From NCBI RefSeq assembly GCF_040436345.1, contig NC_133225.1, positions 23,354,040 to 23,418,039 of the forward strand: a stretch of 64,000 nucleotides of DNA, read 5' to 3'. This document shows positions 12,201 to 24,205 of the stretch, in pieces. Made by a program: the position numbers and the translations under genes. The notes beneath the pieces are model-generated. The model had not been told where the DNA came from. It saw only the letters and a program-made list of their open reading frames with translations, and ran no database searches. Within the stretch, counting starts at the first letter, position 1, and every line of letters begins with the position of its first letter. The stretch comes from Pagrus major. Its lineage: Eukaryota; Chordata; Actinopteri; Spariformes; Sparidae.

Positions 12201-15118
12201 TGCAACCATTTGCCTCCCTTCATGTCTGTATTGTGTGAAAATCCATTGCTGCATGGTAGAATCACAAGGATTGGTCAATTAATCCATAAATTGGTTGAAA
12301 GAAAATTAATCTATTAATCGTTTTTCAGGCAATGATGTTTAACATTTCCTGGTTCCAGCTTTTTAAACTTCAGGATTTGCTCCTTTTCTTGATTTCTTGT
12401 CATTTAATTTCTTGTCTTGATAGTAAATAAAGAATGTTTTGGACTGTATGTTGGATTAAAATTTTAATATAATAATTTTCTGCTATTTTATAGACTAAAC
12501 AATGAATCTAATAATTGTGACAATATTCAGAAGATGAATCGATGGTAAAAGTAATTGTTAGTTGCAGACATGGTGGAGGGTAGACACTTGTTTGGGTTGG
12601 GTATGAAGTCAAAATTGTCAAAATTACATTAAATTATGAGGTACTGCAGGATTTTCCAAATTAGTCTGCATTTAAACTGTATTACCAACAATTATAATAA
12701 TGAAACATTAGCAAAACTAACACAAACTTGATGTGACTGTGATTAGGGCTGGGTGTTTGATTACTGACCAAAATGTCTTCATAGCATCAACTGCTTGGTT
12801 TCAAGAAAAAACAGATGCAGTCTTGCTTATTAAATGGTTTCTCAATTCTCAATTATAAACTTTATTGACATTGGTGTCAAAAACTTTCAAACAATACCCA
12901 GCCCTAACTTTAATGTCTTACACAACTCAAAATGAGTGGATGTACATGGCTGCCTGGAGCACTAGGAAAAAATATCCAAAAATCTAAAACTGTGTAGCAT
13001 TAATTCAAAATGGTCAACAACAACGTCATGTATACACTGTTTTATCACTAGATTTGTTTTATAAACCGGCAAAAACACTGAATTGTCCCTTTAAATCTTA
13101 TTTTCTTTATTTGTTTTTGTGTCAGATGGCTTTCCTGTACATGTGCACCAGACTAATAGTCAACTTATCTCAGACCTACATCTCAGTTTACCTCACCAAC
13201 TCACTGATGTTACCAAAGGTAAGCCCACACTGTGTGTGAACTCATACAGTGACTTGTAAAACTCATTATGTTGCCTCTGTTGGTGAAATGTCTTATCTTG
13301 CTATTTACATCCTAATTTCCCTCCTCAGAACTTCATTGCCATCATTCCTCTGGTGATGTATGTCAGCGGCTTTGTTTGCTCCATGGCCATGAAACCAGTC
13401 AGCAAGCTCATAGGAATCAGTGTGAGTCTCTCCCTCATCAGATATTGGCAGCAACAGTCCCTTGTATTATTAATTCATGTCTTTTGCATGATTAATAAGA
13501 AAAGTTCTACGGTAATGAAATGTATTTGTCCGTTGTCAGATTACCTATTTGATTGGCCTGCTGTTGGTGTTTGGTTTTGCCGCCTGGGTGTTTTTGGACA
13601 GCAACATGGGAGGCAAGAGCATCTATGGAGCAGCTGTGCTGCTGGGAGCCGGTTCAGCTATAATCCTGGTCATGTCTCTGTCCATGACAGCCTCACTCAT
13701 CGGGGAGCAGACGGTAGGTGGAGGAATAAACCTACAACAGTTTACAGCTTTGTAGGAGAGTTGTTGCATTTAAGAATTAAAAGGTGGAGGCTGGTCATTT
13801 TCTATATTTTTCTTGTTATCAACAATCCCATTGACAGTGCTCAGCTGTTTTAAGACTTCTGAGCTATTTTTAAAAAAAATTAAATAAAAAATGAAACTAC
13901 TGTATATATATGTTTTGTTTTTCTAAATTACAGAGGAAAATAAGGTCCCCAGAACACTGTCTGAAGCTAGAAAGGTGGCAGGGTCTGCCAAATATAAACA
14001 AAATAAACAGTATGAAATTGTGTTGTCCTTTAAGGTCAGTTTGTTTATTCAGTTTATTCAGTCATGAAAAGAGAGTTTGTTTATTTAGTTTGTTTTGGCT
14101 TAAAATTCAGTCAATGCAGCAGCCTTTTTGTTTTAAATGTCACATCAGAATCAGCTGTCCAGTCACAGGAGAGTTGACTGAAGATCTACAGTATGATAAA
14201 TGGTTTAATGTGGGTTTTAATACTGGGATGTTGTTCTTGTTAGAAGATGTTTTGGGAACTCTCTCAGCTGTGAAATCAAAGGGGAGGGTTTGTAGTGATG
14301 TGCCTTTTATCACAGCATTTTACTGCTGTCACATCTCTCCTCATGTCCGGCTTTCTTTTCTCACGCTGTCTGAAAAGATATGAATGAAAATCCTGACAGA
14401 GAGCTTATTGTGTGTCTTATTCGCAGCTGCAAAGAATCATGTTGGTGATAGATCGGATAGATTTCAGTCCTTTGTGCTTTGCTACACTGACTGTAATAAT
14501 CTGTGACGTCTGTCTTGTTTGGCAGCAATCTGGAGCCTTTGTTTATGGATCGATGAGCTTCACAGACAAAGTGGCCAATGGGGCGGGGGTCATCCTCATC
14601 CAAAGCACCTGGCCGTGCAGGTGAGTCTCAATGTGACTGAAGCTTTTCACTGAAGCATTAAAAGGCAAGTGTAGAAGAAGTGGTTAAAAAAGACGAATGT
14701 CCCAAAAAACAGAGAAGTGAAATCAGGGTGTTTCCTGGTTAATCTGAGTCACAAAAACAAGAGTATGCTCAACAATATGAACAGTATCTGCTATTTTTTA
14801 ACATGCGTAGGTCATAGTTCACAACCTTTTAGGCTTCCCCTTAAAATGACTGAGTAGTGGATTTTTCTTGGAAGATGTGAAAAGATTCATGTGTAATCAA
14901 AGAGCACAACGTTACTGCTTTTTTGTTTTTGTCACAGTCTAACAAAGTCTGTTCCCCTTTTCTCTTCATTCCTCTTCAACAGCACAGAGGCCTGCTGCCC
15001 AGCCTGTGTGTGGTTCTATCGTGACGTCATAGTGACAGTAACCGGGGGTGTCGCCGCGGCTGCTGCACTTTGCTTGCTGACAATTCTAATCAGGCCAATC
15101 AGGATACGGAATATTTAG
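9203..15118 (+). CDS. mfsd12: Major facilitator superfamily domain-containing protein 12 (Mfsd12), complete
   Basis: Nine coding exons: 9203-9476, 11270-11480, 11663-11795, 11885-12070, 13126-13218, 13329-13421, 13540-13713, 14526-14620 and 14983-15118. They join in phase to 464 aa plus stop, close to the 480 aa I recall for human MFSD12. The N-terminus [20 protein letters not shown] leads into [20 protein letters not shown] (TM1), then [20 protein letters not shown] (TM2) and the DKTPG...[11 protein letters not shown] loop, the MFS A-motif region. Later exons supply further hydrophobic helices, ending [19 protein letters not shown] before a basic tail. MFSD12 is required for cysteine import into melanosomes and lysosomes and influences pigmentation. 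The first ATG of the conserved frame was used as start. No break is seen. Confidence 0.93.
9590..9870. repeat. Degenerate tandem repeat in mfsd12 intron 1
   Basis: A unit of roughly 21-24 bases resembling AAAAAGTCAAAATTATGAGA recurs about ten times with substitutions and changes of strand sense towards the right end. It lies in the 1.8-kb first intron. No coding content. Confidence 0.65.
9871..11269. other. Remainder of mfsd12 intron 1
   Basis: Non-coding intron DNA. It contains a short GT/GC run near 9966-9998, a region at about 10370-10560 that reads like a fish MITE end (accented by CACCTCCCCAGAAATGTAAC), and a CAGGGCCGGCCC motif at about 10819 that resembles a hAT terminus without a visible partner. 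Open frames here match no protein family. Confidence 0.4.
12071..13125. other. mfsd12 intron 4 with hAT-like MITE ends
   Basis: Non-coding. At about 12746-12905 a short element has inverted ends TAGGGCTGGGTGTTTG and, on the reverse strand, TAGGGCTGGGTATTG, which resemble hAT termini. The stretch at about 12250-12570 resembles the GCAACGATTAATCG-type repeat seen again near 26.7 and 30.6 kb. No transposase is left. Confidence 0.45.
13714..14525. other. mfsd12 intron 7 with a fragment of the TTAA MITE family
   Basis: From about 13931 to 14120 the sequence matches the interior of the MITE copies at 3009, 23130 and 57989 (AGGAAAATAAGGTCCCCAGA through the TTTGTTTATTCAGTTTATTC section). Both terminal inverted repeats are missing, so this is a relic. 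Confidence 0.7.
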
Positions 15119-15320
15119 GGTTTCAAATCTATTGGTGGTCATCGTGTCACACCTGTGCACATGCACCGAAAACAACCACAGGATTGTTAGAGACAGGTGT
15201 GTTTTGGATTTCTGTCTAAATTTAGCTTTTTTCTGTTGACATCCACAGTTTGTATATAACTGGATACAGAGCACACTCAAGGATCACGCCTTACTCAATA
15301 AATCTTTTAAATTATATGGA
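15119..15320 (+). other. mfsd12: mfsd12 3'UTR with polyadenylation signal
   Basis: A short 3'UTR follows the TAG at 15116-15118. An AATAAA at 15297-15302 is the only good signal nearby, which suggests cleavage about 10-25 bases later. Confidence 0.55.
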
Positions 15321-15599
15321 CATAATTTGCTAAATATTTTGCCTTTCTTGTTGGACAAGAGAATTGGTGCAGAGGATGAAGCCATGCTGCCATCTAGTGT
15401 ATGCATTGGTTACTACATTGCTTTCCTGATGCAGATTCTTTCATGCTTTCCAGATGTTTCTGCATTCTGTGATTTTCACTCATCATTGCTCAATTTAAAA
15501 GAAAAATGATCAGTTTTTAAGTCCGGATGACCTAGTGAAATATGTAAACTTGTGCATGGTATATACAGTAAAGTCTATGATGACCTGCAGTCGTGGTCA

Positions 15600-15885
15600 G
15601 AAGTTTACATACAGTTGTAAAGAGCATGTATATCATGGCAGTCTTGAGTTCCAATGATTTCTACAGCGCTCATACTTCTGTGATGGAATGAGTGGAACAC
15701 AAACTACTTTGTGATTATAGAAAGATGTGTGAATCAAATTTGCTTTGTAGCATGGCCTCAACTTCTTCTGAGTGATTCTGACTGATAACAGCTGGTGACT
15801 TGATACACCGTTAGACTCAGCCACAAACACGACACAATAGGAAAGTCCAAGGAACTCAGCCATGACTGTGTCACTGGGGGGTCAA
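15600..15885 (+). mobile_element. Tc1-like transposon, 5' fragment
   Basis: It starts with CAGTCGTGGTCAGAAGTTTA, the standard end of fish Tc1-like elements, and runs into a section near 15842-15880 that corresponds to the beginning of a Tc1 transposase reading frame (GTCCAAGGAACTCAGCCATG). The rest of the transposase and the right end are absent. No TA duplication can be assigned. Confidence 0.65.
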
Positions 15886-16111
15886 TAAGAGGATATTGCA
15901 CTATTCTTTTGCAGAAAATTCAGTCAACCTGGTCTGTCAGAGGTTCATGAGAGTCGAATACAATTCCCAGTCACATTAAACAACTAAACACTCTTTTAGT
16001 AAACAATTAAAACATTGAATGATTGATACATATACATGTCAGCGTTAAACTTTATTGTACTATGTGTGTGTTCTCTTTTTTTGCAATGTCATTCTGTAAG
16101 TACTGTATATA

Positions 16112-16593
16112 CACTGATCAGCCACAACATTAAAACCACTGACAGGTGACGTGAATAACATTGATCATCTCATCACAATGCGATGTTCTGCTGGGAAAGC
16201 TTGGGTGCTGGCATTCATGTGAATGCCACTTGACATGCACCACCCATCCAAACACTGTTGTGGACCAAGTACACCCCCTCATCACAACAACACTACCCGA
16301 TGGCAGTGGCCCCCCAGCAGGACAATGTGCCCTGACACACCGCAAACACTGCTCAGGAACAGCTCAAGGAACACAATAAAGGGCCTGAGGTGTTGACCGG
16401 GCCTCCAAATTCCCCAGATCCCAATCTGATTGAGCATCTGTAAGACGTACTGGAGCAGGTCTGATCCATGGAGGCCCCACCCCCCAACATACAGGACCCA
16501 GAGGATCCACTATAAAACGCCCTGGTGCCAGACACCACAAGGGGAACCTTCACAATATTAGGCAGGTGGTCATAATGTTATGCCTGATCGGTG
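16112..16593 (+). mobile_element. Mariner-like deletion derivative with TIRs and TA duplication
   Basis: Inverted ends CACTGATCAGCCACAACATT and, on the reverse strand, CACCGATCAGGCATAACATT are flanked by TA (16110-16111, 16594-16595). Around 16320-16440 the frame still recalls the C-terminal catalytic region of mariner-type transposases (an ACAATGTGCCCTGACACACC segment, then a PPNSPDPNLIEHL-like stretch), interrupted by stops. The N-terminal part is gone, so the element could move only with help from another copy. Confidence 0.75.
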
Positions 16594-16797
16594 TATGTCA
16601 CCACTGATTTTACTGTTCATAACAACTGTTCTCCAATCTTTAACCTGCACACCCTGTGTTATTTTGCTTTTCTGCCCTGTTTTGCTTTGTTATGCTTTTC
16701 AGCCTTTTAAACACCTTGGTGGCCAGTAGACTACAGATGAAAAATAGCCTTTTGGCTAATTTGAACATTTTTAATCATGTATTACCATGTGTTTTAT

Positions 16798-18183
16798 CAG
16801 CGCCGCCCCTCCCTACACGCAGAACACGCGCTGTGCGTAGGGCCCCACGATCCATGGGGGGCCCCATTTTGCGCAAGGGGACACATTCTCTGCAAATGCG
16901 CAAAGGATGCGCATCGCTGCCGTGAGGCGCGCGTAGAGCACCAAGTCAGCCCGAGGCAGGAGAGAAAAAAAAAAAAAGAGTAATCTGACACCGCACACGT
17001 TGGCGCAATGATTGACAGCACGCAGCATCTGACCAATCAGCGGTCAGATGCGCCGACAGGCAGTTGGATGCAGGTGGAGAGATGGCCTCCAAACGGCAAT
17101 ATGAATCGGGAGAAAGCAAAAGAAAGACAAAGTCAAAACAAGAGGAGGAACACCCCAGCTGCTAGCCTGCTAATCATGAGACAGAAGAGAGGATAATTCT
17201 GGACTGGAGATTAAATTTTCCAGCGGCCCTGATTATCATTTATTGAATGTCTTGTTAACTGCATATACATTCACCTCTGTTGAAAAAGGAGTGGTTAATT
17301 GACCAGTTGGTGGTCGTATGTTGGCTCAGGTTTATAGCCTATCAATCTATGCTATCAATAGAAGTTTTGGGCTATTTTTATGGAGGTAAAATGTCGCCAT
17401 CTCTTGGTGAATTTAAGATAATCCTTTATTTGACCCACAATGGAGAAATTTAAAGCGTTGCAGCAGCAAACAGCAGTATAGGAATATAGAACCTAAGTAC
17501 AAAATGTAAAAATAAGTATATAAAAATATTTAAATATAGAGGTATCAAATAGCGGCAATAGCTCAGTCCGTAGGGACTTGGCTTGGGGGCTCAGATGTGG
17601 CCGGTTCAAGTCCCGCTCGGACAAAAAAAAAAAAAAAAAGTATGATGTGAACTAGTAATGGAGAATACTAGTTCACATCCTGGGCATTGCCGAGGTACCC
17701 TTGAGCAAGGCACCGACCCCTAACAATGCTCATTGGGCGCCGCCTTGTGGGATTAAAATAGTATAATCAAATCATAATGAATATAATTATTATTTGCATT
17801 AATTTTAATCTTTGTGAGGCTAGTGTTTACATTAATTTCATTGTGTAATTTACCATTAAGACCAAAACAAATCTTAATAATCTGCTTGTATGATGGATTT
17901 CTTGTCATAACAGGGTCAATGCTTAAGTTTGTTACTAAGGGTGACACGGAGCCAGCGCCCAGTACGTCACAAGGGCCATCAAGCACCATGTCTACTGAAG
18001 CAGCCTGCATCTGTAAAAGGCTTGTTCCATTGTTGAAAGAGGCTGTTCATTTGATTTGTTCCTACTAATAAAGGTTGTAAACCTAAATGGCCTTTCATGA
18101 TACAGTCATTTTGTAAGGGGGGGGGGGGGGGGGGGGGGGGCCAAATTCTGCTTAGGGCCCCAATTTGGCCAGGGGCGGCCCTG
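16798..18183 (+). mobile_element. hAT element, internally deleted, with perfect 8-bp target duplication
   Basis: The direct repeat TGTTTTAT stands immediately outside both ends (16790-16797 and 18184-18191). The ends are inverted: CAGCGCCGCCCCT at the left, CAGGGCCGCCCCT on the reverse strand at the right. Near 17082 a frame starting MASKRQYESGESKRKTKSK resembles the N-terminal linker of hAT transposases and stops after about 25 codons; the catalytic domain is missing. A tRNA-derived SINE is inserted at about 17553-17755, and a run of 24 G (18117-18140) sits near the right end. Confidence 0.85.
17553..17755 (+). mobile_element. tRNA-derived SINE nested in the hAT element
   Basis: The head has a pol III A box (AATAGCTCAGTCCGTAGGG) and B box (GGTTCAAGTCCC) spaced as in a tRNA gene. 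An A-rich linker and a body with TACCCTTGAGCAAGGCACCG, typical of fish SINE cores, follow. The acceptor stem does not fold as a functional tRNA, so it is a SINE rather than a tRNA gene. Confidence 0.7.
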
Positions 18184-18486
18184 TGTTTTATGAATAATCA
18201 ATTTACACTTTTTTACTTTTGAATATCAGCTTCTAAATCATTTTGATGGTACAGTGTCTTATAACAGGGTGAATGGTGTCTCTGTCTCAGCCACTCTGCC
18301 CCCTATCACTTGTTTCTTCACAGACATTTCATGTATAGATATACATGCGATGCATGATTGTGATGCAACCCTTGACCTTCTGCTGTGAATAATGCCAAAG
18401 GTTTTGGTTGACCTGGCAGCAACTGTGGCGATGGTCCAAGGAAGTGAACTGGGTGAACTTGACTCCTCTTGTGCGACTCTCTCTCT

Positions 18487-18495
<9 letters not shown>

Positions 18496-18544
<49 letters not shown>

Positions 18545-18568
18545 GAGAGAGAGAGAGAGAGAGAGAGT
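18496..18568. repeat. Compound (TG)n-(GA)n microsatellite
   Basis: (TG)n at about 18496-18543 is followed by (GA)n at about 18545-18568, preceded by a CTCTCTCC run. It is non-coding. Confidence 0.95.
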
Positions 18569-19739
18569 AAGAACAAAAGCTAATAGTTGCCTGACCATTA
18601 TTAGGCTATTTGTATCACTTACTTTGATCATGATCTGTACTCTGAAAGAAAAATAATCCAACACTGGTTTGTTGGAAAGGAAAACATAAACATACTGAAT
18701 CTGTCCTGACTGGCAGATCAACATCAGAACAAAAGAGATTGATTATTGTAATGTTGCATTCCCTTGAAATGTATCATTAATAAATGATAACACAATGGTC
18801 ATTTCAAATTTGGTCTCTATTTTGTCTATTTTCTATGGTATGTTTGTAGTTTCTTTCTATCTTATGAGAGCTGAAAAACCAACTGATCAGAGCTGACCCT
18901 CAAGGGGAAATAAGAAAAAACTTGAATGGACTTCAAAACCCTTAAATCAGAAAGCTCCACACTCAATTAAATTCCTCTTCTAATTGAAAATGTTATATAA
19001 ACCAGTGCTCAAAAATAAATTCCATGTGGGTTCAGCCATGATTTCTGTCTCTAAGGGACATTGGTTTGCTGTAGTAATGCCACATGTTTGTATTTCATTT
19101 TAATTGGTAACCATGTCTCTGTTAAGAACCTCAATACGATATTAGTTTGATCAATTTAAGGGTCTCATTTTGTGTTCATGATCACTTTTTTCTAAAATTG
19201 GTTTATCTTACTATTATTTTATTAAATAATCTTTGAACAGCTAGCAGCCCAGTTATTTGGGCTTGTAAATAAGGATTACACTCTTATGAGTGAATGAAAC
19301 ACAATTTATACACTGAAACAAAGACAAAGCAGTGCAAGTTAGTAGTGAAACAGACATAAAAAAATAAATACAAAGTGTAACAGAGGAGTGTAAGTAACAA
19401 AAAGTAGGATCAGGGACCAGTGTGGACCATCTTTTATCTATGTTTCTACTACTAAACATGCTATTTTGATAGTGTCCTATAGGGGTATTTGCCTCGTAAT
19501 AAAACTTAAACTTCATGCAACTGGTAAAAGACCACATTTAGTACAAAAAAATGTTCCATGTCGAAAAGTGCCATGAAAATACTATTTATTAAGTATACGG
19601 AAAATAAAAATGTTTTTGTGGCATCATGTAAATGAACTGGTATTTAAAGGGTTTAAATCTTGAAAATGAATGAATATTTGGTCGTTATTATCAGGACTGA
19701 TGTTGGTTGAAGAATGTAACCCAGTGAAAGTTGAAAATA
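18569..19739. other. Unannotated intergenic DNA
   Basis: AT-rich sequence between the compound microsatellite and the LINE. I see no gene, RNA or clear repeat structure. Confidence 0.4.
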
Positions 19740-21660
19740 TCAACTGTCATCAACTGTTCTCTCCTCACTACCATCCACAGAACAATTCTCTCTACTGTCC
19801 ACCGAGGAAGCCTCCTCCACTCTGTTATCCTCCCTCTCTCCTCCTCTTTAAGCGCTCTCTGTCCCCTCACCTCCCAACCAGCACGAACAACTCCTCTGCC
19901 TCCAACCCCAGGAAACTATTCGCCATATTCTCTTCGCTCCTCACCCCTCCTACCCCTCCCCCTCCCTCACTGCTGATGACTTTGCAACTTACTTTACCAA
20001 GAAAGTAAAAGACATCAGCTCCTCATTTACTCCTATGCCCTCCCAGAAAGCACCTCCCCCAACCCTCACCTATGACAGCCTTACCTGCTTCAGCCCTCTC
20101 TTCTCTGAAGATGTTCACACACTAGTGACGTCTAACCGTGCCACCACCTGTTCCCTCAACCTGATTCCCTCCTATCTTCTCCAAAACATCTCACACGACA
20201 TCTTGCCTTTCCTCACCACTCTGATCAACTCCTCCCTCACTTCAGGCCATATTCCAGCTCCTTTCAAGACAGCTACAGTAAAGCCACTCCTAAAGAAACC
20301 CACCCTAGACTCGGCTGGCATCCGAAACTACAGACCTGTATCTCTTCTCTTATTCCTCTCTAAAACCCTGGAACGTGCCGTCTACAACCAACTGTCCTCC
20401 TACCTTTCGCAAAACGACCTCTAATCAGTCAGGCTTCAGGACTGCTCACTCAATTGAGACGGCCCTCCTCACAGTGACTGAGTCGCTCTGTGCCGCCAGA
20501 GCCTCATCCCACTCCTCAGTCCTCATCCTCCTCGACTTATCCTCTGCGTTTGACACAGTCAACCACCAAGTCCTCTTCTCCACTTTGGCTGAACTTGGCA
20601 TTGCTGACTCTGCTCTTACCTGGTTCACATCATACCTGACAAATCGCACCTTTCAGGTCACGTGGAATGGCTCCTTGTCCAAACCCTGCTCCCTGGAAAC
20701 TGGTGTCCCTCAAGGCTCAGTACTAGGACTGCTTCTGTTTTCACTATACGCTAGATCACTAGGCTCTGCAATCACATCACATGGATTCTCTTACCACTGT
20801 TATGCTAACGACACCAAACTGTTCCTCTCCTTTCCCCCATCCTCCAATACTCACGTTGCCACGCGCATCTCGGAATGTCTGGCAGACATCTCCGCTTGGA
20901 CAACTGCGCATCATCTCAAGCTTAACCTTAGTAAAACTGAACTCCTCTTAATCCCGGGGAAAGACTGCCCTCACATGGACCTGTCGGTCACTGTCGAGGA
21001 TGTCACGGTATTGCCTTCATCAACTGCGAGGAACCTGGGCATAATCCTCGACGACGGGCTATCCTGCACCCCCAACATCACTGCGGTAGCCCGATCCTGC
21101 AGATTTGCCCTCTACAACATCCGCAGGATCCGGTCTTTCCTCACAAAGGACACAACGCAACTCCTGGTCCAATCGCTGGTCATTTCCCGCCTGGACTACT
21201 GCAACTCGCTCTTGGCTGGACTCCCAGCCTCTGCGACTAAACCGTTGCAATGTATCCAGAACGCTGCAGCACGCCTTGTTTTCAATCTCCCATGTGACCC
21301 CCCTCTTCTGTGACCTCCACTGGCTTCCTGTTGCGGCCCGCATCAGATTCAAGACCATGGTGTTGGCCTTCAAGGCTGTCAACAGAACTGCACCCATCTA
21401 CCTCCAAACACTGGTCAGACCACACGCCCCAGCGCGAGCACTTCTCTACTCTAGCTCTACTACATCAGCTGGCCGGCTGGTACCACCATCGCTAAGAGCA
21501 AACAAAGACTGCTCAGCGAAGTCACGACTCTTCTCTGTTCTGGCGCCCCAGTGGTGGAACGAACTCCTGACCAATGTCAGGACAGCAGAGTCACTCGCCA
21601 TCTTCCGCAAAGGACTCAAGACTCACTTCACCTCGACCCCACATAGCATGACTCCCTGCC

Positions 21661-21697
<37 letters not shown>

Positions 21698-21960
21698 AAA
21701 AAACATAATTTATATGCACTTGTATGTTCTTACCCTTAGCACTTACATCATAGCACTTTTGTAATTATGGTATCCTTGATAAATAGCTGCTACTTTGCTC
21801 AGATGAGGGCTTGAAAATTGTTTCTATCTTTTCTTTTCTACTTTATCGACGGTGATATGTTGTGGTTTCTTTCTTGTGACAAATGTACTTATTGTAAGTC
21901 GCTTTGGACAAAAGCGTCTGCTAAATGCCCTTAATGTAAATGTAAATAATATTAATATTG
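19740..21960 (+). mobile_element. L2-like non-LTR retrotransposon, 5'-truncated and broken
   Basis: Reverse transcriptase motifs are spread over three frames: NYRPVSLL near 20320-20350, then QSGFRTAHSIETALL, LLDLSSAFDTVNH and GVPQGSVLG (about 20425-20735), then a C-terminal part with FCDLHWLPVAARIRFK and LAPQWWNELL (about 21305-21660). Frame breaks occur near 20424 and 21300. The active-site box reads CYANDTKLF, so the first Asp of the usual YADD is Asn. A 33-base C run (21663-21695) precedes the 3' section. The 3' end has GTAAGTCGCTTTGGACAAAA and TGTAAATGTAAAT, the common tail of fish L2 elements. The 5' limit is a guess. Confidence 0.85.
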
Positions 21961-22144
21961 TGTCTTTATGGCAGTTTTTGACATCGATCATTTTTTGTTC
22001 TAACTGTGGTCTGAGTAATTTAAAAAAAACAAACAATTTCTATCAGTTGCATGAGGATTAAAAAAACTAATCAGTTCCCATTGTATCCTCTTCAGTGTTT
22101 GTCTTGTAGCTAGATATTACTCTACTGCTGTTAAGAACTATATT

Positions 22145-22629
22145 ATCCGGCGGAAGGCTATGGTGACGATGATGATTATTTATCTTTCACTTCTGACGAT
22201 CATTTCTTAACTTTAATTTTATTAACGATCCATTGTAGTTGAAAAGTTCCTCTCTGGCAGTGTCTCTGTCCAGTATGGTTGCTCTAAGCCGCACAAAGCC
22301 CGACCTCTGGCGGTTGACACTCGGCTGTGGTGCGGTGTGGTGCGGTGGGCCTCATCACCGCGGACAGGCGGGACAAAGCACTTGTTGAGAGGCTGCTGTC
22401 CGGGAAGGACCCGTTGTCTCTGTCTCGACACGGGACGGCAGCTTAAAGCGGAGCCACGACTTCAAATAAAGAGGTTCACTTTAATATTAACTCAGAAACA
22501 GGTTATTTTTCCGACGGACACATTATTTTTTTCTCAACTGCTCCAAACTTTGAGAAGAAAGGGAGTTTTGACAGGAAACAGGGACTTGCTGCGCTCTTTA
22601 AGTTTTTATTCCCCTTCAACGAACTTCAG
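22145..22629 (+). promoter_or_regulatory. ocln: Probable ocln promoter and non-coding first exon
   Basis: This stretch is richer in GC and CpG than its surroundings, and ends in a good donor, TTCAG/GTAAGA, at 22629. The ocln coding start at 27830 lies 19 bases after an acceptor (TTGTTTACAG, 27801-27810), so an upstream non-coding exon is required; this is the best candidate on the strand. No TATA box is evident. The frame across it is not a known protein. The link is inferred, not proven. Confidence 0.45.
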
Positions 22630-23129
22630 GTAAGACGACATGACGGTGGTTTAAAGTGATTTTAAAATGGAGTTAGAGATATTCTGCCAGACTAAACGTT
22701 TAATGAATGTGTTTTTATCTACTTATTTACTACTTGCTACTCGTTGCCTGAAGTATTTGAGTGAAGAGTAACGGTAAATGTGTCCCGTCGACAGGTGGGA
22801 GCCTCCGTCTTGTTGTCCGATCACTCAAGGTTCACTAGCCAACAACAATACCGAGTTAAGCTAACGTTACGGTTTGTTATCAATCATCAATTTCAGCTGT
22901 ACCAGAGGTCTGCTGGGATTCAATAAAGCTAACCCAAACCTGCATTCATAACGGCAACGTTAACCTTAGCGTACATATCTGATTGGCTTTTTGATTTGTT
23001 GTGGCTTGAAACTTACACATAACCAAACTGTGATCAACAACAAACAATAAAATAACCTCACTGCCAAAAATCACAGCAGGTTCAACAACCTGCTGTCCAG
23101 CTCAGGCTGATGTTTTTCTATCGTTGATA

Positions 23130-23447
23130 TTAAAGGGACACTATGTAGTTTTGGGGTAGAAATTAAAACTCAGATTTTTTAATGATGATAATACAAATCC
23201 AGATTTTTTTTTTCTTTTCCCATAACTGAATAAACAAGCTGTTCTCAGAGGACAATAAGGTCCCAGAACGCTGTTTGAAGCTGGAAAGGTTGCAGGGTCT
23301 GCCAAATATGAACAATATTTAGTTTAAATATTCAGTTTATTCAGCCAGGAAAACCAAGAGTTTCTTTATTTAGTTTGTTTAGGCATAAACAAATCAGTCA
23401 ATGAAGATCTTTCTCTTCTTCCCCAAAACTACATAGTGCACCTTTAA
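23130..23447. mobile_element. TTAA-flanked MITE, copy 3 (ocln 5' intron)
   Basis: TTAA at 23130-23133 and 23444-23447 with inverted ends AGGGACACTATGTAGTTTTG and, on the reverse strand, AGGTGCACTATGTAGTTTTG. The interior matches copy 1 (AACAAGCTGTTCTCAGAGGA). Confidence 0.8.
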
Positions 23448-23860
23448 AGGTGTGTTTAAATCAGAATTCATTGTAAACACAGGACTAAATAAATGAGTAC
23501 AATTCAAAGATGTAACTACTTCAGTAATTTCAATTTACATGGTTAGAAAGAAAATACTAATTAGAAGGGATATCTGTGTTGAGTACTACAGTGTAGGTAA
23601 TGACTTATGAATTGTTCTTACTGTAGGTGCCAGTTTATTAGGTACACCTAACGTAAAACTATACAGTCCAATACAGCTGTAAAGTAATAAATCCCAACTT
23701 TATGAAATAATTAGACTATAACCTTATTATCTCGCGGAGCGGAAAATGTATCTTTATCTTACCAAAAAACAAGAACAGCCAACATGGATCCCTATAACAA
23801 ATGTGGTAACTGAACACCATTTAAGCACAAAACACAGCTCATCAGTAAGAAAATACAAGA

Positions 23861-24205
23861 GCCTGACTGATATATTGATTGCCCGATATTATCGGCTGAT
23901 ATTCACATCAGTATCGGTGTTTATTTTGTCTGATTTATCTGCTGCTATCAAAGGTTTTCCTGGATTACAATGCAGGAACAGATGCTTGTTATTTTAAAAT
24001 TAGTCCAACTAAAGTTTACTGCTTCGCTGATGTAATTTTAGACAATATTGTTAACCTATAAAATATCCTGCCTCTGTTACATATCTTTCTTTCTTTGTCA
24101 CAAGTGTTTGTGAAAAAATGTCAGTATATTGCCTGATATCAGACATTTTCACTCCCCAATATCGGCGTCAGCATCAGTCCAAAAAGTCAATTATCAGTTG
24201 GGCCC
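23861..24205. mobile_element. MITE-like repeat with GACTGATA ends, copy 1
   Basis: The left end is GCCTGACTGATATATTGATT and the right end, read on the reverse strand, is GGGCCCAACTGATAATTGAC. Internal CCGATATTATCGGCTGATAT-like palindromes are characteristic. A related copy lies at 57501-57832. Confidence 0.6.

Noticed and set aside
18117-18140. Poly-G run as a telomere-like or regulatory element
   Set aside because: It is a simple homopolymer within a hAT relic; no telomeric unit or promoter context.
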